The notes under the pieces: generated by a model
What the model saw: only the letters and a program-made list of their open reading frames with translations
Databases searched by the model: none
Told to the model about the DNA's origin: nothing
In this document: one piece after another, positions 60,959 to 64,000 of the stretch
Numbering within the stretch: position 1 is the first letter of the stretch
Layout of the letters: each line of letters opens with the position of its first letter
NCBI RefSeq assembly: GCF_900604485.1
Contig: NZ_UWOP01000001.1
Span: forward strand, 2,246,501 to 2,310,500
Direction of reading: 5' to 3'
Origin: Enterococcus mediterraneensis
GTDB taxonomy: Bacteria > Bacillota > Bacilli > Lactobacillales > Enterococcaceae
DNA: 64,000 bases
Program-made: the position numbers and the translations under genes

Positions 60959-61950
60959 AGATGAAAACATACCGTATCCGCAAACCGAAGATCGTCGTTG
61001 TCGGCGGCGGGACCGGTTTGCCGGTCATTTTAAGAAGTCTGCGCAATCAAGGGGTGGACATCACAGCAGTTGTGACGGTAGCTGATGATGGCGGCAGCAG
61101 CGGGGAGATCCGCGAGTCCATCGCCATGTCACCGCCGGGAGATCTGCGAAATGTTTTGGCGGCGTTATCGGATATGCCAAAATTATATTCAGATATTTTT
61201 CAATATCGTTTTAAAAAAGAAGACAAGTTTTTAGCCAATCATGCGTTGGGAAATCTGATCATTGCGGCGATCTCTGAAATGCGGGGCAGTACGTATGAAG
61301 CGATCCAATTATTGTCTAAAATGATGCACGTGAATGGACATATCTATCCTTCCAGCGAGGATCCGCTGGTACTGCACGCAGTTTTCACAGATGGGACCGA
61401 AGCTGTCGGCGAATCAAAGATCGCATTGGATCGCAAGACCATCGATCATGTCTTTGTCCGTAATCAGCATGGCGATGATGAACCGAAAGCGGCTCGTAAA
61501 GTTGTTTCTACCATTATGGAAGCCGATATGATCGTTTTAGGACCGGGCAGCTTATTTACCAGTATCTTGCCGAATCTGATGATCAGTCAAATCGGTAAAG
61601 CGTTGATGGAGACTTCAGCCGAAACTGTTTATATCTGCAATATCATGACGCAAAAAGGGGAAACCGAGCATTTTACGGATGCTGATCATGTACGAGTGTT
61701 GCATAAGCATTTAGAAGGGCGCTTTATCGATACTGTTTTAGTAAACACGGAGAAAGTTCCTGAAGGCTATATGGACCCCTTGATCTATGATGAATACTTG
61801 GTGCAGGTCAAACATGATTTTAAAGGACTGCGAAAAGAAGAATGTCGCGTGGTTTCTGCCGACTTTTTGAAACTAGAAGACGGCGGCGTTTTCCATGACG
61901 GGGAAAAAGTTGCCGAAGAATTATTGCGTATCGTATACGGCGCAAAATAA
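60955..61950 (+). CDS. yvcK: Gluconeogenesis factor YvcK family
   Basis: 331-residue protein, [18 protein letters not shown] (here [13 protein letters not shown]) with the [11 protein letters not shown] segment. The family binds UDP-sugars and links central carbon to cell-wall synthesis. Coupled to rapZ. Confidence 0.92.
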   Translation: MKMKTYRIRKPKIVVVGGGTGLPVILRSLRNQGVDITAVVTVADDGGSSGEIRESIAMSPPGDLRNVLAALSDMPKLYSDIFQYRFKKEDKFLANHALGNLIIAAISEMRGSTYEAIQLLSKMMHVNGHIYPSSEDPLVLHAVFTDGTEAVGESKIALDRKTIDHVFVRNQHGDDEPKAARKVVSTIMEADMIVLGPGSLFTSILPNLMISQIGKALMETSAETVYICNIMTQKGETEHFTDADHVRVLHKHLEGRFIDTVLVNTEKVPEGYMDPLIYDEYLVQVKHDFKGLRKEECRVVSADFLKLEDGGVFHDGEKVAEELLRIVYGAK

Positions 61951-61963
61951 AGGAGGAGAGAAA

Positions 61964-62896
61964 ATGTCATTTGCAGCAGATGTCAAGAAGGAATTGACAG
62001 GCTTGACTGTTCATCGGGAACACGCAAAAGCAGAATTAGCGGCACTGATCCGAATGAATGGCTCACTGAGTTTGACTAATCATCAATTCGTCTTGAACAT
62101 TCAAACTGAAAATGCTGCGATTGCCAGACGAATCTATTCTCTGTTAAAAGATCACTTTAATGTCCGCAGCGAATTGCTGGTACGGCGCAAAATGAAATTG
62201 AAGAAGAATAATGTTTATATCGTTCGTTTGAAGCAAGATACGCAGCGGGTACTGAATGAATTAGACATCATGGACGGCATGATGTTCCATACGCATGTAT
62301 CTGATGAAATCATGGGCAATGCGCAAAAAATGCGTTCGTATCTTCGGGGAGCTTTCATGGCTTCTGGTTCGGTGAACAATCCAGAGACCAGCCGTTATCA
62401 TTTAGAAATCTATTCTATTTATGAAGAGCACAACCAAGATATTTGCGATATGCTGAATTACTATGATTTGAATGCCCGCATGTTGGAGCGGCGCAACGGC
62501 TATATTTCCTATCTCAAAGGAGCCGAAAAGATCGCTGATTTTTTGACGTTGATCGGTGCTACGAACTCAATGCTGAAATTCGAAGATGTTCGGATCGTCC
62601 GGGATATGCGCAATTCTGTGAATCGCTTGGTGAATTGTGAAACAGCCAATCTGAACAAAACCATCGATGCCGCTTCTAAACAAATCGACAATATCCAATT
62701 TATCGAACAACATGTCGGTTTACAGGCATTACCGGAAAAATTACAGGAAATCGCTGAATTGCGATTGGAACATCCTGAGGTCAGTTTGAAAGAATTAGGG
62801 GAAATGATCCCCTCTGGTGCGATCTCCAAATCAGGGATCAACCATCGAATCCGCAAAATCAATGAATTTGCAGAACGATTACGGGAAAAAGCTTAA
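61964..62896 (+). CDS. whiA: WhiA-family DNA-binding protein
   Basis: 310-residue protein with an LAGLIDADG-like N-terminal domain and a C-terminal helix-turn-helix ([19 protein letters not shown]). GGAGGAG precedes the ATG. In Bacillus it affects cell division and chromosome segregation. Ends the rapZ cluster. Confidence 0.92.
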   Translation: MSFAADVKKELTGLTVHREHAKAELAALIRMNGSLSLTNHQFVLNIQTENAAIARRIYSLLKDHFNVRSELLVRRKMKLKKNNVYIVRLKQDTQRVLNELDIMDGMMFHTHVSDEIMGNAQKMRSYLRGAFMASGSVNNPETSRYHLEIYSIYEEHNQDICDMLNYYDLNARMLERRNGYISYLKGAEKIADFLTLIGATNSMLKFEDVRIVRDMRNSVNRLVNCETANLNKTIDAASKQIDNIQFIEQHVGLQALPEKLQEIAELRLEHPEVSLKELGEMIPSGAISKSGINHRIRKINEFAERLREKA

Positions 62897-62962
62897 AAAA
62901 ACTGCAAGCAAGAAACTGTGAAACAAAGATGTTTGACAGTTTCAGCGCTTGCAGTTTTTTGT
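62895..62962 (+). terminator. Long bidirectional terminator after whiA
   Basis: Outer stem AAAAAACTGCAAGC/GCTTGCAGTTTTTT and inner AAACTGT/ACAGTTT hairpin; T-runs at both sides, between convergent genes. Confidence 0.85.
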
Positions 62963-62964
62963 TT

Positions 62965-63489
62965 TCAGCTTTCGCTCTCGATATAGCGTTTCAAGTCTTC
63001 AAGATCCACCGATTCATCAAAAATCTTATCCTCGATAATGATCGTGGGCACAAAGCGGATATTAGCCCGTTCCGCTTCGTCGATGATCGCTTCTGTGGTC
63101 AGGCTGTCTTCATAGTTTTCCAAACTTAATTGTTGTTCAGCGAATTTGGCTACTTCTTCTAATTCAAGATTGCCCCATTGATCTTGGGTTTCATAGATAC
63201 GGGTGATGTCAGCAAAAGCTTTTTTTGTATCTCCTTTTGTGACGTAGCGATGCATGACATTGCCTCGTTGCAGTGATTCTTTTTCTTTATCAAAAAGTTT
63301 GATGACACGGTAAGCTTTTTTATCTTTCACAGCTTGATCGATGATCTCTTTTGATTTTTTGAACCATTCGCGGCAATAAGGGCAGCGCAGATTGACGAAT
63401 TCGATGATCGCTTTTGGCGCGTTTGTATCTCCGATGATGACGCCTACATCGGTATTTGTTTCCAGTCGATTGATTTCTGTGATATCCAT
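62965..63489 (-). CDS. DsbA-like thioredoxin-fold protein
   Basis: 174-residue protein of the DsbA family. LRCPYCREW holds the CPYC redox motif near residue 40; the cis-Pro segment is RFVPTIII. No signal peptide, so it acts in the cytosol. The ATG at 63489 is better spaced from GGGGGGA than one at 63504. Its partner is unknown; a spxH-like role is possible but not shown. Confidence 0.85.
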   Translation of the reverse strand: MDITEINRLETNTDVGVIIGDTNAPKAIIEFVNLRCPYCREWFKKSKEIIDQAVKDKKAYRVIKLFDKEKESLQRGNVMHRYVTKGDTKKAFADITRIYETQDQWGNLELEEVAKFAEQQLSLENYEDSLTTEAIIDEAERANIRFVPTIIIEDKIFDESVDLEDLKRYIESES

Positions 63490-63602
63490 AATAGATCCCC
63501 CCATAACTAGTGTAACGAAAAAACGTCAAAGAAAAAAGTGGCAGACGTATTTTTTTCGAATATCAAAATAACTGAAAATAAGTCGTTTGTGGAGGGTGAA
63601 AC

Positions 63603-63683
63603 ATGAAACTTGTCAGAAAGTGCGCTTTGATAGTTGAAAGTTTTATGAAAATAGCAAGAAAAGGGTTTTTTTCACTAATTTGA
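63603..63683 (+). CDS. Possible 26-residue basic peptide
   Basis: ATG preceded by GTGGAGGGTG with optimal spacing. It encodes MKLVRKCALIVESF followed by MKIARKGFFSLI, a basic amphipathic peptide. Ends 57 bases before cdaA. May be a leader or small protein; only the ribosome-binding site supports it. Confidence 0.35.
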   Translation: MKLVRKCALIVESFMKIARKGFFSLI

Positions 63684-63697
63684 AAGACAACCTGTGG

Positions 63698-63703
63698 TAT
63701 ACT
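63698..63703 (+). promoter_or_regulatory. Possible extended -10 of cdaA
   Basis: TGGTATACT extended -10; no clear -35. It lies just after the small ORF. Confidence 0.4.
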
Positions 63704-63739
63704 TATTTTTGTAAAGTCTTAAGTAAAGGAAGGCTGTCT

Positions 63740-64000
63740 ATGTTTGATTTCGGGGAATTATTTAATGTTGATTATTGGAGACAATTATTTTCGGTGGACT
63801 TTTTTTCGCTGAAATTTTTTATAAACATTTTAGATGTTTTAGTAGTATGGTATATCATTTATAAATTGATCAAGTTGGTTCAAGGCACAAAAGCGATCCA
63901 GCTCTTTAAGGGAGTCGCTGTTTTTATTGTGATCCGGATTTTAGCGGAGATGCTGGGGCTCCATACGCTATCATGGCTGATGAATCAAGTCATTACTTAT
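63740..64000 (+). CDS. cdaA: Diadenylate cyclase CdaA, 3' end outside window
   Basis: First 87 residues of the membrane-bound c-di-AMP synthase. Three hydrophobic segments, including FFINILDVLVVWYIIYKLI and VAVFIVIRILAEMLGL (each part of longer helices), match the CdaA N-terminus. The catalytic DAC domain is beyond the window. AAAGGAAGG precedes the ATG. cdaR and glmM are expected downstream. Confidence 0.9.
   Translation, partial: MFDFGELFNVDYWRQLFSVDFFSLKFFINILDVLVVWYIIYKLIKLVQGTKAIQLFKGVAVFIVIRILAEMLGLHTLSWLMNQVITY

Overview
The window is a gene-dense low-GC Firmicute chromosome segment whose gene order and protein sequences point to Enterococcus. The best species-level clue is an ATP-grasp D-aspartate ligase followed directly by an aspartate racemase (57942-59942). 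That pair makes the D-Asx cell-wall cross-bridge of the E. faecium, E. hirae, E. avium and E. gallinarum type. E. faecalis, which uses an L-Ala bridge, is therefore unlikely. No rRNA, CRISPR array, replication origin or intact prophage was seen.

Layout: (1) 1-5107, the distal half of a type II fatty-acid operon (fabF-accB-fabZ-accC-accD-accA). (2) 5356-7635, a three-gene polar amino-acid ABC importer. (3) 7682-10322, an accessory block on the 3' side of a lone tRNA-Gly(CCC): a small gene with a LexA-box promoter, a four-repeat Ltp-type protein (phage superinfection-exclusion family) and eroded sequence. (4) 10575-14258, a MazG-like protein, a P-loop kinase-like protein, and an ABC exporter divergent from an Rgg-type regulator. 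(5) 14362-18675, the ribosome/NAD operon yqeG-yqeH-yhbY-nadD-yqeK-rsfS-methyltransferase, in which rsfS appears to start at AUA. (6) 18844-28059, single genes: 6-phospho-beta-glucosidase, TmcAL, YebC, HelD, an ANT(6)-like nucleotidyltransferase, an SGNH hydrolase and a 59-residue tautomerase. (7) 28071-30356, T-box plus thrS. (8) 30711-38172, rimP-nusA-rnpM-ylxQ-infB-rbfA, then truB-ribF. (9) 38439-44085, cysK with a Fur-like box, then a TetR-controlled DrrAB-type exporter. The 3' end of its permease gene is duplicated around an AT-rich insert of IS3 and ABC-ATPase debris. (10) 44162-50321, hemW and the CIRCE-controlled hrcA-grpE-dnaK with dnaJ. (11) 50412-52611, glutamine-type ABC transporter (minus) with a GlnR-type operator. 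(12) 52873-57694, uvrB-uvrA behind a LexA box. (13) 57763-57865, a candidate small RNA. (14) 57942-64000, D-Asp cross-bridge genes, rapZ-yvcK-whiA, a DsbA-like thioredoxin, a possible 26-residue peptide and the start of cdaA.

Most genes are core housekeeping. The unusual material is in regulation and in two accessory patches (7.7-10.2 kb and 42.1-43.7 kb). Recurrent themes are long branched terminators, terminators whose 3' arm carries the -35 of the next promoter, and good matches to LexA, CIRCE, GlnR, Fur and CcpA operator consensus sequences. All functional statements come from reading the sequence against remembered family features. No database search was run.
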